A DNA stretch of 64,000 nucleotides, from the NCBI GenBank assembly GCA_947166945.1, contig CAMVGH010000001.1:1-64000 (forward strand), read 5' to 3'. The DNA is from an uncultured Clostridia bacterium. Lineage in GTDB: Bacteria > Bacillota > Clostridia > Oscillospirales > Ruminococcaceae. The position numbers and the translations under genes were made by a program. Shown one piece after another: positions 7,367-16,362 of the stretch. Positions within the stretch are counted from its first letter, which is position 1. Each line of letters begins with the position of its first letter. Under the pieces are notes generated by a model. That model made no database searches, was not told the DNA's origin, and worked only from the letters and a program-made list of their open reading frames with translations.

Positions 7367-10144
7367 ATGCAGGAAAATAAACTGTCTTTCGGAAAGCCTC
7401 CGAAAAATCCGCTTAATAAAAGAGTATGGCGGGATATGATCCGTGACTGGAAACGCTATCTTATGATCTTTGTCATGCTGGTAGTGACTATAGGATTCGT
7501 CTCCGGAATGTATGTTGCCAATAACAGCATGATGCAGTCACTTGATAACGGGGCTGAAAAATACAACCGGGAAAGCGGTCACTTTGAACTTTCCTCAAAA
7601 GCCGATCCTGAGATGATCTCAGCCATTGAGACAGGTACGACCGCCGATGTGGTGGCAGTGTTCCGCGAAAGAGCCTATGAAGAAGCGGAAGAAGAAGTAA
7701 ACAAAGCGGTAAAAGACGCTGTGGAGGAAAAAGTCCGCGAACAGGTACGGAGTGCCATTCTGGAAGCCGCAACGCAGGCTGTGGACGAGCAGCTGAGTGC
7801 TGCTGCCGCAATGGGAATGGAATATACCGACGAAATGCGGCAGGAATCTATAGATGCAGCTTTTGATGCCGCTATGTCCGGGAATTATGACAGCGCTGTT
7901 GAAGATGCTCTGAAAACAGCCTATGATTCCGAAGAATATAAGGACGCTCTCTCCGAAGCCATGGACAAGGCGAAAGAAGAGATCGACAAGAAGATAAACG
8001 AAGAATATGACGAGCTTGCCGAACGCTATGATCTGAAAACCGAATTTGACCCTGTTCCGGTAAAGCTCTATGATATGTTCTACAAAGATGTCGAAGAGAC
8101 TGTCGCTTCCGACAGCGGTTACAAAGGGACAGTACGCGTTTACAGTGAAAGAAGGGAAGTCAACCTTTACGATATTCTCGAAGGACGGGCTCCGGCAGCC
8201 GACAACGAAATAATGATCGACCGTATGCACGCGGACAATGTAAAGATCAGAGTCGGTGATACCATATATGCGGGCAGGACTGAATTCAAAGTCGTGGGGC
8301 TTGCGGGATTTGTTGATTACACAACGCTGTACGAGAGCAATACCGATACCATGTTCGACGCGCTTACGTTCAATGTCGCGATGACGACAGATGAAGGGTA
8401 CAGACGTATCACAGGAGCGCAGCATCTGAACTACGCTTATATATATGACAGCAAGCCCGCAGATGTTTTTGAGGAAAAGAAGATCTCCGACAACCTCCTC
8501 AAAGTCCTGATAACGCGGGTCGCGGTGTCTGAGAAAACAAACGAAATAAAGGATTTTGTACCTTCTTATGCTAACCACGCCATAACATTCGCCCCGGATG
8601 ATATGGGCTCGGATAAGTCTATGGGAGGAGTGCTGCTTTACATACTGATCGCAGTGCTGGCTTTCATTTTCGCTGTCACGGCAAACACCACGCTCGAAAA
8701 AGAAGCGTCCGTTATCGGAACTCTGAGAGCTTCCGGCTATACCAAAGGAGAGCTTGTCCGGTATTATATGAGCGCACCTGTCATTGTTGTGATCTTTGCC
8801 GCGCTTGTGGGCAATATCCTCGGATATACGCTCTTCAAATATGTTGTAGTCGCAATGTACTACAACAGCTACAGCCTGCCGGGATATGAGACTATCTGGA
8901 CTCCGGAAGCGTTTGTAAAGACCACCGTGGTTCCCATAATCCTTATGATAGTGATAAACCTGATCGTGATAGTGCGCACGCTCCGTCTCTCTCCCCTGCG
9001 CTTTTTGAGACATGACCTGAAAAAGACAAGAAGGAAAAAGGCAATGCGGCTTCCGAAATGGAAATTCTTTGCGCGTTTCCGTATGCGTGTATTTCTTCAG
9101 AACATTCCCAATTATATCATGATGTTCGTAGGAGTCACATTTGTGATGATATTGCTGTCCATGGCGGTAGGTATGCCGGAGACTCTCAGGTATTATCAGG
9201 ATTCTGTTGCGGATATGATGTTTGCCGAGGATCAGGTCGTCCTGCTTACCACAGAGGACGAGACCGGGAATACGATAACCACGGATACGGACGGTGCCGA
9301 AAAGATCTCGATGTATTCCCTCATGCGCCGCTCCGGAGATTTTGACGAGGAAGTCTCGATATACGGGACCTTTAAGGGAAGCAGATATATCACTCTCGAT
9401 GACAGTTATTACGATGATGCCGGAAGCGACAGTTCCGCCGTATATGTGTCCGAAGCCTTTTCGGAGAAGTATCATATCAGTAAGGGCGATATAATAACCC
9501 TCTCGGAGAAATATGAGAACAGAGATTACACATTTACAGTATATGGCATCTATGATTATTCCGCCGGGATCGCCGTATTCATCTCACAGGACAGATTCAA
9601 CAAGGTATTCGACAAGGACGCGGACTACTTCAGCGGCTATATGGCAGACACAAAAATAACCGATATCGACGAAAAATATATCGCCAAAGAAATAACAGCG
9701 GACGATATGCTTAAGATCACCAGACAGCTCGATCATTCAATGGGCAGCTACATGGTGTATTTCCAGTATGTATGCGTTATCGTTGCGGCTATAATACTGT
9801 ATCTCCTTACAAAGATAATCATTGAAAAGAATGAACGGTCTATCTCAATGGTCAAGATACTCGGATACTCCAACAAGGAGATAGCGTCCCTGTATATGGT
9901 GACCACCGCGGTCGTTATGTTCATTACCGAATTTGCGGCAGTATATCTCGGCTATGTTGTGATGAAAATTGTATGGAGCATGATCCTGATGAAGCTTGGA
10001 GGGTGGTTTGCCTTTGTGATCCCGTTCTCGGGATTCGTAAAGGAATTCCTGCTTGTCTTCGCCGCTTATCTGCTGATAACCTGTGCTGATTTTATCAGAA
10101 TAAAGCGGATACCGAAAGTGCTGGCACTGAAAAATGCCGAATAA
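7367..10144 (+). CDS. FtsX-like ABC permease with a long charged ectodomain
   Basis: This 925-residue permease has one N-terminal helix (about 28-50), a large ectodomain, three helices near 430-550, a second N-helix near 585, a second ectodomain (about 610-780) and three C-terminal helices (about 795-915), the duplicated FtsX layout. Residues about 95-225 form an unusual Glu/Lys/Ala-rich segment likely to be long alpha-helices or coiled coil outside the membrane. This resembles the large ectodomains of peptide-sensing or detoxifying permeases in Firmicutes, but no ligand can be named. The start has a GGAGGCAGG ribosome binding site 12 bases after the ATPase gene, and a terminator follows at 10209. 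Confidence 0.85.
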   Translation: MQENKLSFGKPPKNPLNKRVWRDMIRDWKRYLMIFVMLVVTIGFVSGMYVANNSMMQSLDNGAEKYNRESGHFELSSKADPEMISAIETGTTADVVAVFRERAYEEAEEEVNKAVKDAVEEKVREQVRSAILEAATQAVDEQLSAAAAMGMEYTDEMRQESIDAAFDAAMSGNYDSAVEDALKTAYDSEEYKDALSEAMDKAKEEIDKKINEEYDELAERYDLKTEFDPVPVKLYDMFYKDVEETVASDSGYKGTVRVYSERREVNLYDILEGRAPAADNEIMIDRMHADNVKIRVGDTIYAGRTEFKVVGLAGFVDYTTLYESNTDTMFDALTFNVAMTTDEGYRRITGAQHLNYAYIYDSKPADVFEEKKISDNLLKVLITRVAVSEKTNEIKDFVPSYANHAITFAPDDMGSDKSMGGVLLYILIAVLAFIFAVTANTTLEKEASVIGTLRASGYTKGELVRYYMSAPVIVVIFAALVGNILGYTLFKYVVVAMYYNSYSLPGYETIWTPEAFVKTTVVPIILMIVINLIVIVRTLRLSPLRFLRHDLKKTRRKKAMRLPKWKFFARFRMRVFLQNIPNYIMMFVGVTFVMILLSMAVGMPETLRYYQDSVADMMFAEDQVVLLTTEDETGNTITTDTDGAEKISMYSLMRRSGDFDEEVSIYGTFKGSRYITLDDSYYDDAGSDSSAVYVSEAFSEKYHISKGDIITLSEKYENRDYTFTVYGIYDYSAGIAVFISQDRFNKVFDKDADYFSGYMADTKITDIDEKYIAKEITADDMLKITRQLDHSMGSYMVYFQYVCVIVAAIILYLLTKIIIEKNERSISMVKILGYSNKEIASLYMVTTAVVMFITEFAAVYLGYVVMKIVWSMILMKLGGWFAFVIPFSGFVKEFLLVFAAYLLITCADFIRIKRIPKVLALKNAE

Positions 10145-10208
10145 AATAAAAAAGGCGGCATCACTGACCGCAGATCCGGTCTGATGCAGACTTTCGATTC
10201 CATGAACG

Positions 10209-10244
10209 GATCCCGGAGTACTTCACTGTAAGCACTCCGGGATC
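10209..10244 (+). terminator. Intrinsic terminator after the FtsX-type permease
   Basis: GATCCCGGAGT pairs with ACTCCGGGATC around a 14-base loop, followed by GTTTTATT. Nothing else is seen between 10145 and 10361. Confidence 0.8.
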
Positions 10245-10361
10245 GTTTTATTCCTCACTGTACAAAATGCGTCAGCGGGACTCCGACAGTTCCTGAACGG
10301 AAGGATCATACTGTGACAAACAGGGACAGAGCCGGACCCGAACGGATACATGGCTACAGCT

Positions 10362-11309
10362 TTATTCCTTTGCCGCCGGTCTGATCCTGTCTGAAGACCT
10401 CACACGATCGGTCATGACGTAAAGAAACCATATAAAGCCGCATATTACAGCGAGCAGTGAACCCATGGAAACATCACTGAGGAAATGTGCGCCCATGACC
10501 ATTCTTGAAACGCAGACCAGTACGGCAAATACCGCCGCGGCTGCAAACAGCAGGGTTTTCATGTTCCTGAGACGGTCATAGATCTCCGCGATCGGCGGCA
10601 GGGCGAATATAAGCCCCATACACTGTAAGGCATGACCGCTGGGGAAGGAACGGAAATCGTTCCAGTCTATGTCCATTCCGGTTATAAATCCGTTGGCACC
10701 CGCAAACGGGATATACCACGGCTGAAACTCCACTCCCGGTATCTCCTGTATCAGAAGCCGGTAACGCGGGCGGCTGAAAAACATCTTCATTGCGGACATT
10801 ACGCATAATGCCGCAAGCATTAAAACGCACAGCGCTATCAGACGCTTCAGCAGTCTTTTATCGTATTCTTTCTTTGATGTGAACAATCCCAGGAAAAACA
10901 GCGGATATACACCAAAGACAGCTCCTGCGGTGATTGCCGCAGGATTATTTATTGCCGCCGGAAATACTCCGCCGATAGTGTCCGGTGCGAACATTGCCCA
11001 TGAGCATACAACGCTTGTGGAAAGTCCGAGATAGAAGCACACAACAGTCCATGCAGTCTTCTTGCCCTTTGAAATGTCCGAGCTGCGCACCTGTCGGCAT
11101 ATAACCCCCATGTACAGCACCCATACTGCCATAAACGGATACATTCCCGCTATTGTGATGACCCGCCAGAAAACACTGTCCGGGGAATATACAGCCTGTG
11201 CGATATCAATGTCAATTACTGTGCCTGCGGCTATTCCCGCCGCGCACAGAACAGCAAGCGCTATGCCTGTGAACAGCATTATTTTTTTGCTCTTTTTGTC
11301 CTGTTCCAT
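10362..11309 (-). CDS. Membrane PAP2-family phosphatase
   Basis: This 315-residue integral membrane protein has about six helices. It carries the three PAP2 phosphatase motifs: MKMFFSRPR near residue 170, SFPSGH near 223, and SRMVMGAHFLSDV near 270, with the catalytic His in the last. Family members remove phosphate from lipid phosphates such as phosphatidic acid or undecaprenyl pyrophosphate at the membrane surface. It begins two bases after the stop of the PEP-utilising enzyme gene, so it is the third gene of the tetR operon. The exact lipid is unknown; pairing with a phosphotransferase hints at a phosphorylation/dephosphorylation couple, which is inference. Confidence 0.88.
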   Translation of the reverse strand: MEQDKKSKKIMLFTGIALAVLCAAGIAAGTVIDIDIAQAVYSPDSVFWRVITIAGMYPFMAVWVLYMGVICRQVRSSDISKGKKTAWTVVCFYLGLSTSVVCSWAMFAPDTIGGVFPAAINNPAAITAGAVFGVYPLFFLGLFTSKKEYDKRLLKRLIALCVLMLAALCVMSAMKMFFSRPRYRLLIQEIPGVEFQPWYIPFAGANGFITGMDIDWNDFRSFPSGHALQCMGLIFALPPIAEIYDRLRNMKTLLFAAAAVFAVLVCVSRMVMGAHFLSDVSMGSLLAVICGFIWFLYVMTDRVRSSDRIRPAAKE

Positions 11310-11311
11310 AG

Positions 11312-13624
11312 TCAGTCCCCGTTTCCTGTGATAAACACCTTGCCGAGGGTTCCGTCAACACGTATCCTGTCGCCGGTGTGTATCTGAAATGACGCGCTCT
11401 GGCAGCTCACCACCGCGGGTATGCCGAGCTCTCTTGCAACTATTACGGCGTGTGACAGCGGCGCTCCCACATCTGTGACCAGCGCGGATATTTTCGGGAA
11501 TACCCGTACCCAGCCTATGTTCGCGGCAGGCACCACAAGGATATCGCCCTGTTCGATAGTGTCCGCGTCGTCAATGTTTTTCAGCACTCTTGCATTCCCC
11601 TCGCACTGACCCGCAGAGCCTGCAACTCCGTTAATAACGCGGTCATCTGACCGCGCCGCAGTCTCCCCGAAGCGGTAGTAACCGCCGGGGCTGCCCGCGG
11701 CTCTCCATTCGTCAAGGGTAAATCTCCCGCATATCATGCTCGGGAAATTCGGCATTTCCATTTGCTTTTCATAATTTCTGCGCCTTGCAGGTATTTTTTC
11801 GATACAGCTTTCGTCGCCTGCAAGCAGAGCTTTCACCTCGTCGATATACAGCATGAAAATATCGTTGCCAAGCCCGGTGAGAATTCCCGCGCGGAGAAGA
11901 AATTCGCGTATGATGCAGAACAGCCGCAGGGCATCGCTTCTTATGATCTCTCTTCCCGCGACCGCGGCAGCGTATTTGTTCAGCATACGGTCAAGCTTTG
12001 CGCTTTGAGCCGGGTATTTTTCCCTGAATTCTTTCACCGCTTCTTCGCGGCGTTTTTCCTGCGCAGCTTTCATCGCGTAGGCATCAACGCCCGATTTCCT
12101 GTAATCCTCTATGACGTTATCGGGGAACTGCTCGTTCTCATACGGAAAGGGCAGGGAAAGTTCCATTTCGTCCGCATCGCGGTGACCGTACTTTACCGTG
12201 TATTCCTCACGGGTCATCTTTCCCGAAATGACATCGGCAATACCGAGCAGAGGTCCTAAGCTTTCGATATTTTTGCTGCCGGAGCAGTCGGACATGAGGC
12301 GATCGGCAAGCTCCGTCCCGCATATCTTTTCAAGTTTCTCCCTCGTTTTGAACAGAGACTTCACATCAAGCCCCGTCATTATCGCGGACAGCGCTCCGCT
12401 CATGAAAGGCTCACATTCACCGCTCCATATATTCAGCAGGTCTTCCTTGCTTCCGACCTTTCGTATCATTTCTATAAGTTCGAGACTCGTTTGTGTGAAT
12501 TTCCCCTTGAGATTTTTCGGCTTATATTTCGCGGGCTTTTTTCCGAAAGAGCCTTTTATTATATTTCCCAGAGCTTTCCGCAGTTTTCTCCGGTCATACG
12601 GATAAACCGGTATCTCCGTGTCCGGTATGCCTCCCGCAAGCTCTCTGATGATGCCGAACGCCTTTTCCTTTTTTACGCCGAAAGACATTATCATCGAGCA
12701 TATCCCGCTTATATCAAGATAAAGCTGCCCGCACACATTTGCTATCAGCGGAATACCTATCGTGGCACCGATCATATTGACCATACCGAAGGTCACGGGT
12801 GACACCGGACGCAGGAATATCTCGCCCACATTTGTCTTTGAAAGCAGAAGTTCCCCGCACAGGGAATCATTGATATCGAAATCATCGAAATTATTCCGGA
12901 ACAGTGTGGTTATGGGGCGGGACTGGAGTATATATACGCGCCCGCCGGAAACAGCCCATTCTATATCCTTCGGAACTCCGTCGGCGGCTGTCTTCTTTGC
13001 GTGCTTGAAAAGCTTTTTCGCGCAGGAAGCCATTTCTTCACTGCCGCTGTAAGAATACTTTACTGCGTCTATCGTAAATTCTCCGTCCATGCCCTCGCCT
13101 GAGACCAGCTTTTCTCCGGCTCCGCGCACGAAGCTTCCTGTCATTCTGCCCCGGCTGCCGCTGATCGGGTCGGCGGTGAACAGCACTCCGGCGTATTCCG
13201 GCGCAACATACCGCTGTATCACCACAGCCGTGCCGCCTGTCTGTGTCCCTCGTTCATTTGCATATACGGCGACACGCTCGTTTTCCGCAGACGCTGCCAC
13301 AGTGTGTACTGCACTCTCTATATCGGCAGGCTTCACATCGAGAACAGTCTCGTAAGCGCCCGCGAAGGAATCCTCCGCTCCGTCCTCGCCTACGGCAGAC
13401 GATCTTACCGCGTATGTATGACCTGCTGCGGACAGCTTCTCAACAAGCCGCGACAGCTCCTCCGCGGCATCTGCTTTAAGTCTGTCACCCTCGAACGCCT
13501 GAGCCGCAATAACATATCCGGGTGGCACGGGAAGCCCCATGTGAAGCATTTTTCCGAGGCTTTCAGCCTTTCCGCCTATGTCATATCCTGTTCCTGCCGC
13601 CGATCTGAGATCAAAAATATACAT
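11312..13624 (-). CDS. PEP-utilising phosphotransferase, rifampin-phosphotransferase-like layout
   Basis: This 770-residue enzyme has an N-terminal ATP-grasp, PPDK-N-type domain (KAESLGKMLHMGLPVPPGYV at the start, AVRSSAVGEDG, VFTADPISG, and ILQSRPIT near residue 240). A middle region of unknown role follows. A C-terminal swivelling His domain carries GAPLSHAVIVARELGIPAVV, with the phosphorylatable His. In PEP synthase the His domain is central and a PEP barrel follows. Here the His domain is last and there is no barrel, as in rifampin phosphotransferase. It may therefore use ATP to phosphorylate an unknown small molecule. Start is the ATG at 13624, one base after the tetR stop; a 9-codon longer frame overlaps tetR. 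Confidence 0.8.
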   Translation of the reverse strand: MYIFDLRSAAGTGYDIGGKAESLGKMLHMGLPVPPGYVIAAQAFEGDRLKADAAEELSRLVEKLSAAGHTYAVRSSAVGEDGAEDSFAGAYETVLDVKPADIESAVHTVAASAENERVAVYANERGTQTGGTAVVIQRYVAPEYAGVLFTADPISGSRGRMTGSFVRGAGEKLVSGEGMDGEFTIDAVKYSYSGSEEMASCAKKLFKHAKKTAADGVPKDIEWAVSGGRVYILQSRPITTLFRNNFDDFDINDSLCGELLLSKTNVGEIFLRPVSPVTFGMVNMIGATIGIPLIANVCGQLYLDISGICSMIMSFGVKKEKAFGIIRELAGGIPDTEIPVYPYDRRKLRKALGNIIKGSFGKKPAKYKPKNLKGKFTQTSLELIEMIRKVGSKEDLLNIWSGECEPFMSGALSAIMTGLDVKSLFKTREKLEKICGTELADRLMSDCSGSKNIESLGPLLGIADVISGKMTREEYTVKYGHRDADEMELSLPFPYENEQFPDNVIEDYRKSGVDAYAMKAAQEKRREEAVKEFREKYPAQSAKLDRMLNKYAAAVAGREIIRSDALRLFCIIREFLLRAGILTGLGNDIFMLYIDEVKALLAGDESCIEKIPARRRNYEKQMEMPNFPSMICGRFTLDEWRAAGSPGGYYRFGETAARSDDRVINGVAGSAGQCEGNARVLKNIDDADTIEQGDILVVPAANIGWVRVFPKISALVTDVGAPLSHAVIVARELGIPAVVSCQSASFQIHTGDRIRVDGTLGKVFITGNGD

Positions 13625-13625
13625 A

Positions 13626-14201
13626 TCAGTCACCCAACATTCTTTCAACATTATCGTAAACGAATTTCTTCAGCACTTCATCATCTGTGAGATCGGTACC
13701 GCATAGCTCCCTTATCTCCTCATGCCGCAGGATCGCAAGCTCGTGCATTCCCGAAAGCTCAAAGGCTATAAGCCGGCATTCTCCCTCGGTTTTCCGACCG
13801 CCGAAGTGCTGCTGTATAAACTGCACGCTCATGCGCTTGTCGCCGATCTTTCGTGTGATGAGTATATATTTTGTAAGAGCCTTGCAGTATTTGAAATTCG
13901 CCAGCATCAGCTTCATTGTCCGGAAATGCGCTTCCGCCAGCTTTTCCTTCGGCGAAAGGTCTCCGCCTATTATCTCGCCGATACCCGGATCCAATGACGC
14001 TGCGTTCCGCTGAAGTCTCGCAAAGACCTCATAAAGCAATTTTTCCCGTGACCCGAAGCAATAGTTTATCATTGCAAGATTAACGCCTGCTTCTTTTGTT
14101 ATGGCGCGGGCGGTCACCTCGTCCGGATCGTCGCACCCGCTCATAAGTTTTTCTGCCGCGTCAATCAGTGCGGCTCTGGTTTTTTCAAGATCTCGCTTCA
14201 T
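13626..14201 (-). CDS. TetR-family transcriptional repressor
   Basis: This 191-residue regulator has an N-terminal helix-turn-helix of TetR type (residues about 8-55, with TARAITKEAGVNLAMINYCF) and a helical ligand domain. It is the first gene of an operon with the PEP-utilising enzyme and PAP2 phosphatase, behind GGAGGA. A 24-bp perfect palindrome overlaps its transcription start region, so it most likely represses its own operon and is released by a ligand that the two enzymes may act on. The ligand is unknown. Confidence 0.9.
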   Translation of the reverse strand: MKRDLEKTRAALIDAAEKLMSGCDDPDEVTARAITKEAGVNLAMINYCFGSREKLLYEVFARLQRNAASLDPGIGEIIGGDLSPKEKLAEAHFRTMKLMLANFKYCKALTKYILITRKIGDKRMSVQFIQQHFGGRKTEGECRLIAFELSGMHELAILRHEEIRELCGTDLTDDEVLKKFVYDNVERMLGD

Positions 14202-14211
14202 ACGTCCTCCG

Positions 14212-14235
14212 AATAATTAAACGCGTTTAATTATT
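14212..14235. promoter_or_regulatory. 24-bp perfect palindrome, probable TetR operator
   Basis: The half-sites are AATAATTAAACG and its reverse complement. It lies between the -10 box and the start codon of tetR, the classic place for autorepression. Confidence 0.75.
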
Positions 14236-14238
14236 ATC

Positions 14239-14267
14239 ATTATACACCATTATATTTCTCTTGTCAA
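14239..14267 (-). promoter_or_regulatory. Perfect consensus promoter for the tetR operon
   Basis: On the minus strand TTGACA (14267-14262), 17 bases, TATAAT (14244-14239). Confidence 0.85.
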
Positions 14268-14454
14268 GAGAAAAGTAAAAAAATCTGACCGGCGGCAGTA
14301 CGCGATCCTATTAATGCGCCACCTTTAAGAGACAATTATTTTATTGCCGAAGTAATAACGCCGGATCACTGAGTTTGCGGCCATTGTCATACAACAGACA
14401 GATAACCCATAAGATAATTTTGTCGGATTATTATGAGTTATTTATTTAAAACTA

Positions 14455-14483
14455 TTGAAAAAAAGTGAAAAGTATGATATAAT
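14455..14483 (+). promoter_or_regulatory. Promoter for the STAS gene cluster
   Basis: TTGAAA (14455-14460), 17 bases, TATAAT (14478-14483). The rest of the space from 14268 holds no clear gene. Confidence 0.7.
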
Positions 14484-14525
14484 ATTATCATTATAGTGCC
14501 GATTATCGGATCTTCTCATCAAATA

Positions 14526-15064
14526 ATGATCCGTTCGGACGAAAGACGCGCGAATGTGACTATAAATGAAAATGACGGAAAACTGACAGTTTACCCTGCG
14601 GGAAGGACAGACCGTTTGTTATATGCACTCCGGTGTATGTATGCGAAATGCCGTTCTTTCTGCGCGACTGGCTCAGAAAAGTAAAACTGTCCGGCAGCAA
14701 AGATGTGTATTTTATTTTCATCAGCGGAGGTTATGCGGGAATATCCGGTACTCTTGCAAAGGGAATGATCCGCGGAAAGAGAATGAACTACATGGGACAC
14801 GCCGAATTCAGGATGCCGCGGAACTATATTGCAAGCAATATGTACCCGGAACTTGAGACCGAAGAGATATACCGCCGTATTACCGTATCCCGCGACAAAA
14901 CGAACGAAGTTTTCGAGTGCATAAGAAACGGGGACAGGCTGAAAGCACGGTATGTATTTCTTTTCGAGAAAATAGTGACCATACCGTTCACGCCGGTGTG
15001 GATCAGGTTCAGACAGTCCGTTTTATCAGATATAGCTGTTTTTAGCAAAGGAGTACTGCAATGA
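14526..15064 (+). pseudogene. Remnant: STAS start joined to the end of a flavodoxin-like protein
   Basis: Reading from 14526 the first frame gives NENDGKLTVYPAGRTD, which aligns with the opening of the STAS domain of the next gene (NENNTLTVFLEGRID), then diverges. From about 14576 another frame reads RPFVICTPVYVCEMPFFLRDWL and on through IFISGGYAG to a stop at 15064. This matches the second half of the flavodoxin-like domain of EFR1-type ferredoxin-flavodoxin proteins. The flavodoxin FMN-binding start is absent and no 4Fe-4S cysteines follow. The stop overlaps the next ATG (ATGA). I read this as a deletion fusing two gene ends; the second part may still be translated from the GTG at 14633. 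Confidence 0.6.
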
Positions 15065-16254
15065 AAACCAAAAACGAAAACAACACACTTACTGTCTTTC
15101 TTGAAGGCAGGATAGATACAAACAACGCTGCACAGACCGAAGAGGAGATCTTCGGCACTGTGGAGGGCTGGAACGGCGGGATCGTTATTGACGCGGAAAA
15201 GCTCGAATACATATCAAGCGCCGGACTGCGTGTGCTGATGAAGCTGCGCAAAAGCATAAACAAACCGCTGTCTGTCATCAATGTCTCCCGTGATGTGTAT
15301 GATATATTCGAGACTACCGGGTTTACGGAGCTGTTCAATGTCAGAAAGGCACTGCGCGAGGTAGTCGTTGACGGATGTGAAATGATAGGCTCCGGCGGCT
15401 ACGGCAAAGTATATCGCATTGATCCGGAAACTATCGTCAAGATCTATAATCCCGGGATAAGCCTCGATTTTGTCGAGCAGGAGAGGGCAACATCGCAAAA
15501 GGCATTCATTATGGGCGTTCCGACAGCGATATCCTATGATGTTGTGAAGTGCGGGGACAGCTATGGTGTTGTTTATGAACTGCTGAACGCGAAAACAACT
15601 GCGCAGATGCTGAACGAAGATCCGTCAAAGCTGCCGGAGATATTCGGCAGGAGCGCGGGACTTCTCAAAAAACTGCACAGTATCGTTCCGGGAAAGGAAT
15701 CGGGACTGCCTGACAAAAAAAGTAAAATGATCGAATGGGTGGACTCGCTTTCCGGTTTTATCACAGAAGATGAAGCAGGAAAGATAAAGACATTTATCAG
15801 CAGTATCCCTGACCGCGGCACTTTCCTGCACAGTGATTACAATGCAAAAAATATAATGGTGCAGGACGGAGAGTTTCTGCTTATCGACATAGGCGAAGCC
15901 GCTGTCGGACATCCGGTATTTGATATCGCAGGGCTGATGCTCGCATATATCATACTTCCTGCAAGCCGCGGCAAATCCAGATCGGACGAGGATCTTCGCT
16001 CGCTGCTCGGTTTTGATTTCGAGCTTGCGCAAAAGGTATGGGGCGTGATGTGCGGAGCATATTTCGGAGTGCAGTCACCCGAGGAGATAGGTGCGATAAC
16101 GCAGAAGCTTATGCCGTATTGTCTGCTTCTGATGGCACAGCGCTCTTTGAGTGTGATCGGAGATAACGAAGAAGCAATAAAATTCCGCATTGATGCTGTA
16201 ATAAGACAGCGTCTGCTTCCTGCTATCGAAAATGTCCCGCCGCTTGATTTCTGA
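15061..16254 (+). CDS. STAS domain fused to a TIGR02172-like protein kinase/phosphotransferase
   Basis: Of 397 residues, about 1-100 form a STAS domain with EYISSAGLRVLM. About 105-390 form a protein-kinase-fold phosphotransferase. Visible are a glycine loop GSGGYGKVY, the Lys in TIVKIY, a catalytic-loop motif FLHSDYNAKN (near 256) and a metal motif LLIDIGEAAVGHP. The kinase half resembles the TIGR02172 family, described from Fibrobacter, and the stand-alone paralogue at 23206-24144. Substrate is unknown: it could be a protein or an aminoglycoside-like small molecule. The fusion suggests that STAS partner-switching controls or targets the kinase, which is inference. Start ATG overlaps the upstream remnant stop, with AAAGGAG as ribosome binding site. 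Confidence 0.82.
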   Translation: MKTKNENNTLTVFLEGRIDTNNAAQTEEEIFGTVEGWNGGIVIDAEKLEYISSAGLRVLMKLRKSINKPLSVINVSRDVYDIFETTGFTELFNVRKALREVVVDGCEMIGSGGYGKVYRIDPETIVKIYNPGISLDFVEQERATSQKAFIMGVPTAISYDVVKCGDSYGVVYELLNAKTTAQMLNEDPSKLPEIFGRSAGLLKKLHSIVPGKESGLPDKKSKMIEWVDSLSGFITEDEAGKIKTFISSIPDRGTFLHSDYNAKNIMVQDGEFLLIDIGEAAVGHPVFDIAGLMLAYIILPASRGKSRSDEDLRSLLGFDFELAQKVWGVMCGAYFGVQSPEEIGAITQKLMPYCLLLMAQRSLSVIGDNEEAIKFRIDAVIRQRLLPAIENVPPLDF

Positions 16255-16362
16255 ACGGAGGATATCATGCCGAAGCAGGCAGATGTATAAACTTCGTTTA
16301 TTTCCTCCGCTTTTGGCAATCATTTTATACATACATCAACATAATTTTAATGAGGAAACTCA

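Noticed and set aside
7619..9475. 618-codon minus-strand frame opposite the FtsX-type permease
   Set aside because: The plus-strand permease has clear helices and operon context; the antisense product has no recognisable features.
14290..14400. Protein-like stretch ending VITPDH before the STAS cluster
   Set aside because: It is only about 25 codons, without start signals or a recognisable family.
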